This document shows positions 1 to 8,990 of a stretch of DNA of 64,000 bases, piece by piece. The position numbers were made by a program, and so were the translations under genes. Below the pieces are notes generated by a model. That model was not told the DNA's origin. It did no database searches and saw nothing but the letters and a program-made list of their open reading frames with translations. Position 1 is the stretch's first letter. Every line of letters starts with the position of its first letter. The stretch comes from Serratia oryzae (GTDB lineage: Bacteria > Pseudomonadota > Gammaproteobacteria > Enterobacterales > Enterobacteriaceae). The DNA lies in assembly GCF_001976145.1 (NCBI RefSeq), contig NZ_MOXD01000007.1:1-64000 (forward strand). The letters are read 5' to 3'.

Positions 1-62
1 TCCCGAAAGGCAGGCGTGTGTTGTTTGCGGGGCTTGTTTTTCGTTGCTGATGGTTTAGTCAT
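1..62 (-). CDS. IS3-family transposase OrfA (InsE-like), N-terminal 20 codons
   Basis: The ATG at 62 (minus strand) opens a frame beginning MTKPSATKNKPRKQHTPAFR and running off the window. The stretch KPRKQHTP-FR is the typical start of IS3-group OrfA proteins, which carry a helix-turn-helix that binds the element ends and which normally fuse to OrfB by programmed -1 frameshifting to make the active DDE transposase. A good ribosome binding site (AGAGGTG) precedes the ATG. Whether the element is intact cannot be judged from here. Confidence 0.7.
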   Translation of the reverse strand, partial: MTKPSATKNKPRKQHTPAFR

Positions 63-126
63 GAGTCACCTCTGAGTTACGAGTTTACTCACTTAATACC
101 GTGTCCACTATTACTGGGTAAGATCA
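1..126 (-). mobile_element. Left end of an IS3-family insertion sequence (truncated by window edge)
   Basis: Read on the minus strand, the element starts at 126 with TGATCTTACCCAGTAATAG, followed by TGGACACGG, which is the terminal inverted repeat pattern of IS3 itself. About 60 bases in, after a CAGAGGTGACTC leader, the first transposase ORF starts. Only the first 126 bases lie in the window, so the far inverted repeat and the target-site duplication cannot be checked. The element lies inside the 5' end of a GTPase gene (127-249). The family assignment rests on the terminal repeat and on the OrfA start, both remembered from IS3. Confidence 0.8.
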
Positions 127-249
127 AATACCGATCATTGGCACATAGTTGGTTAACTGGCTTACTTGGTGCAGAATACGTTCAGACACCCATTGCGGTA
201 AGCTGGAAAGAGAGTTTTGCAGCGACTGCAGACCTTCAGAATTGTTCAT
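127..249 (-). pseudogene. 5' fragment of a YfjP/YkfA/YeeP-type GTPase, interrupted by the IS
   Basis: From an ATG at 249, with GAGGAG six bases upstream, a frame encodes 41 residues (MNNSEGLQSLQNSLSSLP and on to NYVPMIGI). It then meets a TGA formed by the first three bases of the IS3-like element. The sequence resembles the N-terminus of the P-loop GTPases YfjP, YkfA and YeeP of E. coli CP4-type islands, which continue with a GKTGAGKS Walker A motif right after the IGI position. The G domain would therefore be beyond the insertion, outside the window. The gene supports a CP4-57-like island. The identification is from memory of the family. Confidence 0.6.
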
Positions 250-709
250 CACTTCTCCTCTAAAATGAAAATAATAACGGCAGAATAATAAGTTCTGTCA
301 TTAAATGAGAGCTGTTCAGTTGAATAATATATGTCTGAAGAAAATTTTAATATCAGCATCAGATGTGAATGAGACGAGGGCAACCTTATACATAGACAAC
401 ATATTTGTATCAAAATAAATTTAAAAATGTCCAATGCGGCATATTTAATATGAATCTGTAGACAGTCTATACCCTTGTAGATGTGTTAAATCTATGAACT
501 GTACGGACATACTGATTGGGAATAGAGTTATCAATTTCAATGGTTACATTTAGATGTCAACTAATGTGAATTTTTATTCTTATTTATACGTCTTGATAAT
601 ATACACCGATATTTTTTCCAATATTAATTGGGTTGCATTGAGAATTCAGCCTTGGATATAATCACAAAGCTGAATGTTAATGCTTGAAATTTCAATTGGA
701 AAATTAAAT
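250..709. other. AT-rich gene-free stretch between rdrB and the GTPase fragment
   Basis: This is 460 bases of strongly AT-rich sequence downstream of rdrB and upstream of the truncated GTPase gene. A 61-codon frame on the minus strand (249-434) lacks a ribosome binding site and any recognisable composition. The minus-strand promoter for the GTPase gene should lie here. I see no RNA gene, no strong terminator and no repeat. Confidence 0.5.
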
Positions 710-3238
710 TCAACCTATTTTGAATTCATGAAATCGATATTCTCTACCACGTTCGTTAAGTTCTGAAATATAATGCAGTGCTTTTTTATCACTCAATCCT
801 AAACTCTGCAAAACAGCATATAACTGATAGAACTCACCAGCAAGATCACCAGCAAAAATTCCAGGATCATCTGAACCAAGTGTAACCATTATTCCTGGGT
901 CGCCTGGCTGTGTATAATTTGGCAATCCCATCCATCTAAATACATGATGTTCAACAAAACTTTCATATTGGCTGATTCGAACGTTGCTTGAAGGCAATGT
1001 TTCAATAAGTACTTTTCTATCCTTGATAATCATCATTAGTGCCTGTTGTACTTTTATATATTCCTCTGCTGACATATATTCTGCATCAACAAATGTGAGT
1101 TGACTTCCTCGCGAACGTATTTCTGAGTCACTGAGCCATTCCCATAAAAGTCTGCAGTCCTTGACATTGGAACTGACAGCCTCATCAACCTTTAATGCTT
1201 CCATCATTTCTAAATCACTCAGTGGTGTGACCGAGTCTACGGATTTTGGAAGTACAGAGTTTTTTATATCCCGAGGAGTAGAGGTAAAGACTTTTGCTAG
1301 AAATCCAATATTGAGTCCTCTAAGCTTCATCACTCGCTCTAAAGTTATACTATTTATTTGCTGTCCAAATAATTCAGATCCAAGTTCGGTCAGTTCAGCT
1401 TCTAGTTTATATGCTAACCCGGTTTCTCCTGTCATTTTTAGAAGACGCCAAGTGGAAAGTAGATCAAGTAACCAGTCATCTTTGCGTATGTATACCCCTC
1501 TAGGCATTCTCTTTAACCATAGTTCAGGAGATATACCCATTGCTGTACCATGGCCAATACGATCTCCTTCACATAGTCCAAGTAATTCTAAAGCATCAAA
1601 CATAGCCCGAATACCTGATAATATATGATGGAAATCTTCTCCTGCATGGTAACTGCGATGTGTAATACCAAAATGTCGGCACATACGGTACACGCTTGCA
1701 AACACTTCTGGTGGAGCATCTAACTCATTAGCAGCAGCATCAATACCCCTAACCCATAGCCTTAAGGATGGGTAGTGTTCAAGCGTATTTTTAAGGGTAT
1801 ATACTTGGTTGGTTAGTTTAGTTCGTAAAGTATAGTGTCTATAAGGGGTATCAAACCGAGATTCAGGCAGTTTAATAAAGTGAGTAACAAGTGCTAATTT
1901 TAAAAAACGTCCATTTTTAGCGTTCGGCTCTTTGATTTTTTTTTCAAAATCTCTTAGCAATAAAGTAAGATCACTTGCAGGTTTAGTGTCATACAAATAT
2001 CTCCAGTATCCACTTAAAATATTATAGATGATTGATATGTTCTTGTTTTCGCTATCTTTAGGAGCAAATCGTCCTTCCAAATAAACAATTCGGCTATGAT
2101 TAGGTAATGAACCATGCATACTTTGGAATCGTTCTAAATAATCTTTTTCAATTGGTTCGCGTAAATCTGTCCAAGTGATTTTTTGAAATTGATCAAAACC
2201 GTACTGCTCTTCACTTTGGACAAGCAATCTGTAATAAAGGTTTTGCAAGATTAAATAACAATGAAGCATGTTCGTCAAAGAGACTGAAGGTATAGTGTCT
2301 AGCCTTTTTAATAGGAGAAAAATCCAATACCTTTCTGAAACTATATTATCATTGTCATAAAGTATGAAGTTATTATATTCTGGTTCATTATGTGATATGC
2401 TTGGGGCGTGGCTTAGTAATGCTAGTGAAAATACATCTTCACAGTTTTTTGGGAGCTCTTCACTAGAGGAAAGACAACCAAAGGCTGCAGGGATTAAATA
2501 TTTTCTAAGTTGTTTTGCTATATATATATGCTTTCGAAATAAGGATGTGGAAAAATCAGGGTGAACAGCTCTGGCTAATTCTCTCAGACGTGATGAGTTG
2601 CTTCCAGTGTCATTATATTTATTGCAGAAATCAGTAATTTCTCTTTCTGGTTCTGTTATTGCACGAAGCCAACAAAGCTCGGCGTGAGTGCTTCCATTCA
2701 AATGCAAATGAGTCTCATGTAATCCTTCCTTGTTAAAATACTCTTCGATTAAAGGATCAAATGGCAATAGTAAAGAATTTAATCTGTTGTAAGATGATAT
2801 ATCAGCGAACTGATTGGGGGCGGGGAGTTTATCTAGATAATAATCATTTTGAGGCCAAAGATAAGCAGCTGCTTGAATGGGTATGCCACTTACTCGGCTT
2901 AATATGCCTTGCTGCCAAATGCCGAACATTTGGAGTTTAACTCGTAAAATACCATGACGAGAAGTTATAAACTCTTTCACAATGAATCGTAGAGCAGATT
3001 GTAGTGGAGAGCTATCCGTTGGCTTGTGGTATAATTTCCAGGCTTCAAGAGCCCTACTAAAAACGTGATCGGGTTCTCTGGCCGCCCAAGGTTGATGGGT
3101 AAGATATAACTCTTCTCTGATTTCTTCTTCATTTAATGGGAAATGAAATGATTTCTCTTCAATAATCGTAAGTATTCGATGACTTGACAGTAAGTCACAC
3201 CCTAACTTTGCAGAAGTTGATAATGATCGAACGGTCAT
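710..3238 (-). CDS. rdrB: RADAR adenosine deaminase subunit RdrB
   Basis: This 842-residue protein has the metal-site signature of the adenosine deaminase superfamily spread over a very long chain. It has HLHLNG with zinc-ligand candidates H177 and H179, HAGED at 531-535, RIGHG at 560-564 and GSDDPGIF with D790/D791. Ordinary adenosine deaminases are about 340 residues, so the large insertions fit RdrB, the deaminase of the RADAR phage-defence system. In described RADAR systems RdrB forms a large shell and, with RdrA, deaminates adenosine in RNA or adenine nucleotides during infection, stopping phage growth at the cost of the cell. The start ATG overlaps the rdrA stop by four bases, showing translational coupling. 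Base composition is much more AT-rich than the core genome, consistent with transfer. No membrane accessory gene is seen beside it. Confidence 0.92.
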   Translation of the reverse strand: MTVRSLSTSAKLGCDLLSSHRILTIIEEKSFHFPLNEEEIREELYLTHQPWAAREPDHVFSRALEAWKLYHKPTDSSPLQSALRFIVKEFITSRHGILRVKLQMFGIWQQGILSRVSGIPIQAAAYLWPQNDYYLDKLPAPNQFADISSYNRLNSLLLPFDPLIEEYFNKEGLHETHLHLNGSTHAELCWLRAITEPEREITDFCNKYNDTGSNSSRLRELARAVHPDFSTSLFRKHIYIAKQLRKYLIPAAFGCLSSSEELPKNCEDVFSLALLSHAPSISHNEPEYNNFILYDNDNIVSERYWIFLLLKRLDTIPSVSLTNMLHCYLILQNLYYRLLVQSEEQYGFDQFQKITWTDLREPIEKDYLERFQSMHGSLPNHSRIVYLEGRFAPKDSENKNISIIYNILSGYWRYLYDTKPASDLTLLLRDFEKKIKEPNAKNGRFLKLALVTHFIKLPESRFDTPYRHYTLRTKLTNQVYTLKNTLEHYPSLRLWVRGIDAAANELDAPPEVFASVYRMCRHFGITHRSYHAGEDFHHILSGIRAMFDALELLGLCEGDRIGHGTAMGISPELWLKRMPRGVYIRKDDWLLDLLSTWRLLKMTGETGLAYKLEAELTELGSELFGQQINSITLERVMKLRGLNIGFLAKVFTSTPRDIKNSVLPKSVDSVTPLSDLEMMEALKVDEAVSSNVKDCRLLWEWLSDSEIRSRGSQLTFVDAEYMSAEEYIKVQQALMMIIKDRKVLIETLPSSNVRISQYESFVEHHVFRWMGLPNYTQPGDPGIMVTLGSDDPGIFAGDLAGEFYQLYAVLQSLGLSDKKALHYISELNERGREYRFHEFKIG

Positions 3239-5868
3239 TCGCCATCTCCAATTTTGGTACTGGCTTTAGTCCTTCCTCGGGATTTTGGTTCTGCCTCGGT
3301 TTTTCGCCATCGACCAGCGATAAATGCTTTGACAGGTAATTCGGCACTTGAAATATTTGTTATCGTATCATCTAGGGATAGGGCCTCTTTAATTATTATT
3401 CTTGATTCTTTTTTAAGAAGACCAAGAACAATCGGACAACTTGATATTAGAGTTGTAAGAGGGAGACTGCTTTTATTTTTTTTCAGAAAATCTTTTTTCT
3501 TTTTGAGTATATCAAAGGCCGAGGTTAGCGGATTAGTACGATCAGGTGAGATGCTATAATCTAGCAAATTGTGATCAGCTTCTTCCACTAAAAAAGCATT
3601 AATTAAACATGCAGCATTGATTTCCATTATGTCATCAACATTTCTTCCGCCACTGAGCAAACCAGGGCGAATTCGATCTGAGGACTTCTCAAGGCTAAAG
3701 TAAATTCTTATCCAAATTTTTCCAAGTAGAACAGAGGATGGGGAAAACTCTTTAAAAGATTCTTTATTTAATTCTTGCCATGCGAGTATGGAGTTAATTA
3801 AATCTCCCTCCAACTCTGAATTGTCGCTATCTTTTACAGTGTCATCACTAACTGTGTGTGGATTATCCTCAGAAGACATTGTATCGATGCTTCCACCCCA
3901 GTCTGGACTGCTGATACTAAGTTGTGGATAAGTACTTTTTAGCCGACGTGATACCTCTTCATGAGAACGAGCACCAAAAAGACGTTCAACTAAACCAAGT
4001 ATATTATATATAGAAGAATAACAGCGACTGCTCTGACTTGATACATCTAAAAGGCTATATGCTAGAGTTGGATAAGCTTTATTCTCTCTACTGTAATTGA
4101 TACTTAATATACTATCTATAGTACTAAAGCCTTCGCCTTTTCCTCTTGCTTCATCAGGTTCTCTTTTATTTAAACCAATGATACCAAAATCAATTACAGG
4201 AGCTTTAGCTTGAGAAGGGTGTCTAGCTGCGAGTACTGCTGTTGCACGTCTAGCCCAGTTCAGTGCATCTTCGTTTCTACCTATAGCCATATACTGGCTA
4301 AACTGCCTATAAAGCAAGTCTTGATTCATATTGTCCGACATACGTCGTTTTTCTTTTCCCCATAACGTAACATTGCCTGGCCCTGTCAACATGTATTTTA
4401 TCGATGCTGATGCTGACTCGGCGCATTGCCCAGCGACTTCTGCAGCTAAGGCTAAATAGCAATTGTTAAGGTCATCATTACTTGCCTGAGGTCGTAAATA
4501 GGCTGCGGTATCAACATCTCCATCCTGACAGCATAAATCGAAGACTGCTTTGGACAGTGTGGGAAGATAATTAGCTGTTAGATCGTCAACTACTACACCG
4601 TATTTGTATAAACTTCCCTGAGCCATTGCTCTTAATGATTCCCTTAAAGCATCAGAGAGGTCACGATTCCATGTATTATTTATATCATCGTCAGATTTTG
4701 ATAGGTGGGGGGCACAACCTTGCAAAACTTGTAATATTGAGCGTAGTGGTTGCTTTAATAAATGCGTTCTGAATAACTCGATATCTGATTGAGAGGCTAT
4801 ACGTAACCCACGACTAATAATTTCATCCAAGACTTTTATAGGATCGCGTTTTACATCATTCCATCGAGACGAGCAGATTTTATAGCTTGATGGATGGGTG
4901 CCATCATACATTTTACCGAAAAGTCTATTAAGTGTTTTTAAATGTTGACGGCGCGATAATGGGAATAACTTCAAAACGTATTGATCTTCTAAATGATCAA
5001 GCATTCTTAAACGCTGTTCCTCTCTCCAGGAATTATTTTTATTTTCAACTGAAGGAAGTCGTTGTGAAAACTCATCCCTGACCAAGAGTGAATAAAGTTC
5101 CATATCGCCAGTGACCAATATAAGGAGGCGAGGGCTATCCAGATAGTTTCGTATGCATTCTAATAATGGGAATGCGTGTTGGGCGTTAGTATCTGCATCA
5201 TCAAATGCTAGCATTAATGTATCTGTATTTAATAAATGACAAGCAATATCTATGGCCTGATGAAAATACTTCCTTAACGACCTACTATCCTCTGCTTGGG
5301 TAAGGCCTCTATCAAAAAATAATTCTGGATCAAGATGCGCTAACTGGTCATGACCATTACGAAAGAGGCTTAGTCCACCAGCTAATTTTTTGAAGGCTTG
5401 ACGAAAATTATTTTTGAGAGGTTCATTATCTAGAGACATATAACTGTTGTCGACAGCTACCTTTAGTGCTCTCAATACGTTCAATAATAAATTTTCACAT
5501 GCTTCCAGCCGAGTGGGATCAATATAATCAAGTTTTGAAATGCTAATGGAAGTACTGTTTATATCTTTTTGAGATAATTCAAAGGGTAAGTTTTCATACA
5601 CAGTACGCAAAAATGTCGTTTTACCTGCACCACGTGATCCATCAATAAAATAAACCAACCCACTGCTTGGAGGGTATTCATTTTGGAAGGTTGGTACTGA
5701 CGATTTATCACCAAGAGGGTTTTTTTCTTTGGTTTGTAATATGGTGTTTTTGATGTCAAATATTAATTTTTTATATACATCTTGATGTATCAGTTCATCC
5801 GAACCCATTTTCATATAGCTATTGCATTCATCAATATTTATTACTATTGTGGTATCTTGAGCGTCCAT
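3235..5868 (-). CDS. rdrA: RADAR P-loop ATPase subunit RdrA
   Basis: This 877-residue protein carries Walker A GSRGAGKT at residues 77-84 in the context YFIDGSRGAGKTTF. A Walker B-like LMLAFDDAD lies near 218-226 and is followed by a sensor-like LLILVTGDMELY. This is the STAND/AAA-like N-terminal ATPase of RdrA, followed by a long, poorly conserved helical region. RdrA is the ring-forming ATPase of RADAR; it is known to be needed for defence and to act with the deaminase RdrB encoded immediately downstream (ATGA overlap). The start ATG has a GGGGAT ribosome binding site, and an AT-rich promoter region lies between 5869 and about 5950. The size, gene order and overlap all match the two-gene RADAR core. 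It is read as a complete gene. Confidence 0.9.
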   Translation of the reverse strand: MDAQDTTIVINIDECNSYMKMGSDELIHQDVYKKLIFDIKNTILQTKEKNPLGDKSSVPTFQNEYPPSSGLVYFIDGSRGAGKTTFLRTVYENLPFELSQKDINSTSISISKLDYIDPTRLEACENLLLNVLRALKVAVDNSYMSLDNEPLKNNFRQAFKKLAGGLSLFRNGHDQLAHLDPELFFDRGLTQAEDSRSLRKYFHQAIDIACHLLNTDTLMLAFDDADTNAQHAFPLLECIRNYLDSPRLLILVTGDMELYSLLVRDEFSQRLPSVENKNNSWREEQRLRMLDHLEDQYVLKLFPLSRRQHLKTLNRLFGKMYDGTHPSSYKICSSRWNDVKRDPIKVLDEIISRGLRIASQSDIELFRTHLLKQPLRSILQVLQGCAPHLSKSDDDINNTWNRDLSDALRESLRAMAQGSLYKYGVVVDDLTANYLPTLSKAVFDLCCQDGDVDTAAYLRPQASNDDLNNCYLALAAEVAGQCAESASASIKYMLTGPGNVTLWGKEKRRMSDNMNQDLLYRQFSQYMAIGRNEDALNWARRATAVLAARHPSQAKAPVIDFGIIGLNKREPDEARGKGEGFSTIDSILSINYSRENKAYPTLAYSLLDVSSQSSRCYSSIYNILGLVERLFGARSHEEVSRRLKSTYPQLSISSPDWGGSIDTMSSEDNPHTVSDDTVKDSDNSELEGDLINSILAWQELNKESFKEFSPSSVLLGKIWIRIYFSLEKSSDRIRPGLLSGGRNVDDIMEINAACLINAFLVEEADHNLLDYSISPDRTNPLTSAFDILKKKKDFLKKNKSSLPLTTLISSCPIVLGLLKKESRIIIKEALSLDDTITNISSAELPVKAFIAGRWRKTEAEPKSRGRTKASTKIGDGE

Positions 5869-6013
5869 TTTATCCCCAAATATGATAACTGAAATATTCT
5901 AATACCGTACTATATTATCTTTTTCACTCTAAAACTCAAATCATAAAAATGAGCGAGAGGAACAGCGCACGTCGACCAAAGTTTACTAGCGGCACAGGGG
6001 GACTGTTTTATCA

Positions 6014-6163
6014 TCAGCACTCTGAAATTTCTATCAATTCAGGTATCTCAAACACATCATCAACTTCTATACCGAGGTAACGAGCCATGCTTTCATGTCT
6101 TTTTAAGCCAACTAGAGGTTGGAGCACTGGAGGATATTTTGTTTCTTGGGTATTAACTAAAGT
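6014..6163 (-). pseudogene. C-terminal remnant of a tyrosine recombinase
   Basis: A 49-codon open frame with no start codon (upstream stop at 6164-6166) encodes VLQPLVGLKRHESMARYLG followed by IEVDDVFEI and a short acidic tail. This matches the end of integrases in which an LLGH box is followed about ten residues later by the catalytic tyrosine (RYLGIEVDDAL-type ending). Here the box reads LVGL, so its histidine is lost, and nothing upstream belongs to the same gene in any frame I could read. I take it as a decayed integrase left from an earlier insertion. The assignment rests on one motif. Confidence 0.45.
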
Positions 6164-6677
6164 TTAGTTTTTCACTTTGAATGTGTGTTGTACATCGAAC
6201 CAACCAGATCAGGCTTTTATGTCCATGCATGATAGCTACGGCTGTATTGTCGAGGGGGATATGTTGTGAAAACTGAACGGGGATTACAACAAGTAGTCTG
6301 CATGTGCAGATTTCCCTGCTTGCAATTGTTTCTTCTATCCTTTTAGTTAACTCAAGCAGGTCAGGGCTTCTGGTCTTTGTTGTAACATCATTGTTCAGCA
6401 CTGTATCTATGCGGCAGTTGCTGACATGTTAACGCAGCAACAACATACCCCATTCTGAGGTTAAAAGCTCAACAGACATTCGTACATCTTAACCGACCCC
6501 TCTTGGTTAAGCATGCTTAGCCAGTTATTATTTTATTTTAAATCAAGGGATTAGTTTTGGTTGGATTTCTGTTTTAACCCTTGCATTTTAGACGTATTAT
6601 TTGGGATTAATCCACTTGCCCTGCTTCTTGTCACCATTTTCGGTGTTTGTAAAAAGCCCTTTTTAAGGTTATTGCTC

Positions 6678-8987
6678 ATGGAGTTATGGATATTTTTAGC
6701 TGCGCTTTATGTCATTTACTTGTTGTTTTTCAAAAAGAAAAAGAACAAAACCGCCGGGGTAACTACTTCCAAGACCTTCAAAGCGCCACCAAAAGAATGG
6801 ATCGCTGACATCAAGAAAAAAGAGACGGTTGTGCGAAACGATGATAGTGAAGATGACAACCTTGCAACCTTTACATTGAGTGGCGGCCGGGGTGTTGAAC
6901 TTCGGGTGACAACCAATCATTACCAGAGCACCTCAAAGTCAGCAGGTGCATTAGCTCGCTGGGTACTTCCGGGTGAAATGATAACTGTAGCTGGTGTAAC
7001 AATTAGCGGTGGCCATATTTACGTGGGACAACGTATGAAGCCCTCTAGTCAGGAGTCAGGCGGCTATTATGACGATGGAAGTGAGGCATCATTAATTGAT
7101 GATACATGTAAGATACAACCCACTTCGTATCTTTACGAAGACAGTTCATTAGGATACTGGCCCAGTTTTTCCTCTCTTTCCCCTGAAGCACGCGGTGCGT
7201 ATGTTAGTTGGCTTGCCAGCGATAGGTCCGACCCATCGTGTCCTATAGGCTATGTTTTTATATACCTCTACGGTCTGGAAAGAAAAGCGCTTGTAGATTC
7301 TACTTACCAAAAATTCCCTGATGCTGAGTTCAGCAGCCTGTTCAATGAAGTCGCTCGGTTAAGATCGGTATTCATTGAGAACCGCTCCTTCCGTGTATAT
7401 TCGACCCAATTGCTCGAAGCCATGTCTATTCTGCGTCCGGACTTGGGTTTAACCACTGTGCTCGATAGCGATTCTGGTTTCAGCAACGGCATGCAATTTA
7501 AGCTGGCTCTGGCAAAAACTGTACATGAAGGCGTTCCTGTATCAGCTGAACTGGCATTGAACTGGGTAATAAACCATACCGAGTATTCGCTGCGTACCCC
7601 GGCTCGCCGCTGTGCTAAAGAGTTTGCTGCGCTTTTCAAACGGCGTTACACCCTCAAATATGGTGAAGGGATGGTCGTTAAGGCGAATAAAACGCGCCTA
7701 AGGTTAGATTACACACCAGCAAGTCCTAGTTTGCGAGCTGTCCGACTTCCTGTTCCTGACCTGCCTGATCCAAGTGCATTGAAGGGACCTGTCCAAAAAA
7801 TTATGGCCCTTGCTGACATATGTACAGATGAACTTGATGCTTACAGTCGCTACCTTGGCCGGAAAGGTACGTCAGTCAATGATACGGCTGCAATTATGTT
7901 GCTCCCTTCAGAGATCGTTAATGAAAGCGCAGAAAAAATATTAAGCTCATTCAAACGCTGGGCTGATGAGGCGATCCTCGAAAAAGAGGGGCGAGTATCA
8001 GTTGCTGACTTTTGGGCACATATGAATGCCAGCTGTCCAACTAAAATCAATAAAAAAGAGGCCGACTTGATGCAGGCCTTTGCTCTGAAGATGGGTTACG
8101 GTCTGGCACCTGACCCGTATTATCACCATGTGAAGGCGGATGTTGATGGGACACTTGTTCTATTCCCTGCCGCCGAAGGTGGACGCTTCTCACCTTCTCC
8201 TGAATTTATCTCAGCAGTAATGACGCTCAGATTAGGGGCGATGGTCGCCTTGATTGACGATTCCCTTGATCAAGCTGAACAGAAAGTGCTTGAGAATGCC
8301 ATCAACAACAATCCTGTCTTCACCGATGATGAAAAGCGCTCTCTACATGCGTACTTAACGTGGCAGCTTCATACCCCAGCCAATATGACGGGAATGAAAA
8401 GCAGGGTTGAGTTGATGGGGGCTGCGGAAAAGGCTGCTGTGGGTAAAGTTATCGTTAGTGTTGCCTGCTCAGATGGAACAATAGCGCCTGCCGAAATTAA
8501 ACAGCTTGAGAAGATTTATTCAAGTTTGGGTCTGGATCCCTCATCTGTCTCGAGCAATATCCATCAGCATTCTGCAACTGAACATGATCTCGTCTCGTCT
8601 GTACCAACTGATCAGCCAACGGCAGGGTTCACACTGGATGCTAATGTACTTGCCCGACACGAATCTGCCACGGATGATGTTCGTAAATTACTGAACACAG
8701 TTTTCACCGAAGAAGAACTGGAAGAGCCAGAAAGCGCACCTGCCTCATTAACGGAGGCGGGGGGCCTTGATTCCGCACATAGCCAGCTTTATCGCAGTTT
8801 GCTGGAGAAAGAACAGTGGTCCCGGAAAGAGGCGACAGAATTGTGCGGAAATTTGAACTTGATGCTCGGCGGTGCGCTTGAGGTGATCAATGACTGGTCC
8901 TATGCGGTGGTTGATGCTCCGGTACTGGACGATACCGATGATGATATCTGGGTTGACCTGGAAATTGCCAAAGAATTAGAGGGATAG
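6678..8987 (+). CDS. TerB-domain protein with N-terminal membrane anchor, first gene of a three-gene operon
   Basis: This is a protein of about 769 residues. I chose the ATG at 6678 because a hydrophobic helix (ELWIFLAALYVIYLLFF) followed by KKKKNK begins right there. A TTG at 6561 in the same frame would add 39 residues and a second hydrophobic stretch. The middle part resembles the TerB-N region. Around residues 580-620 a TerB fold is visible (AAVGKVIVSVACSDGTIAP, an acidic helical metal-binding type domain of tellurite-resistance and defence proteins). An acidic TerB-C-like tail ends the chain. It is probably a membrane-tethered sensor or scaffold, which is inference. The next gene begins three bases after its stop. 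The inverted repeat CTTAACC/GGTTAAG at 6488-6511 lies upstream and could be an operator. Confidence 0.7.
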   Translation: MELWIFLAALYVIYLLFFKKKKNKTAGVTTSKTFKAPPKEWIADIKKKETVVRNDDSEDDNLATFTLSGGRGVELRVTTNHYQSTSKSAGALARWVLPGEMITVAGVTISGGHIYVGQRMKPSSQESGGYYDDGSEASLIDDTCKIQPTSYLYEDSSLGYWPSFSSLSPEARGAYVSWLASDRSDPSCPIGYVFIYLYGLERKALVDSTYQKFPDAEFSSLFNEVARLRSVFIENRSFRVYSTQLLEAMSILRPDLGLTTVLDSDSGFSNGMQFKLALAKTVHEGVPVSAELALNWVINHTEYSLRTPARRCAKEFAALFKRRYTLKYGEGMVVKANKTRLRLDYTPASPSLRAVRLPVPDLPDPSALKGPVQKIMALADICTDELDAYSRYLGRKGTSVNDTAAIMLLPSEIVNESAEKILSSFKRWADEAILEKEGRVSVADFWAHMNASCPTKINKKEADLMQAFALKMGYGLAPDPYYHHVKADVDGTLVLFPAAEGGRFSPSPEFISAVMTLRLGAMVALIDDSLDQAEQKVLENAINNNPVFTDDEKRSLHAYLTWQLHTPANMTGMKSRVELMGAAEKAAVGKVIVSVACSDGTIAPAEIKQLEKIYSSLGLDPSSVSSNIHQHSATEHDLVSSVPTDQPTAGFTLDANVLARHESATDDVRKLLNTVFTEEELEEPESAPASLTEAGGLDSAHSQLYRSLLEKEQWSRKEATELCGNLNLMLGGALEVINDWSYAVVDAPVLDDTDDDIWVDLEIAKELEG

Positions 8988-8990
8988 TGA

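Noticed and set aside
6153-6401. 82-codon minus-strand frame with GTG start between RADAR and the TerB operon
   Set aside because: No ribosome binding site and no recognised family; it overlaps the integrase remnant in another frame.
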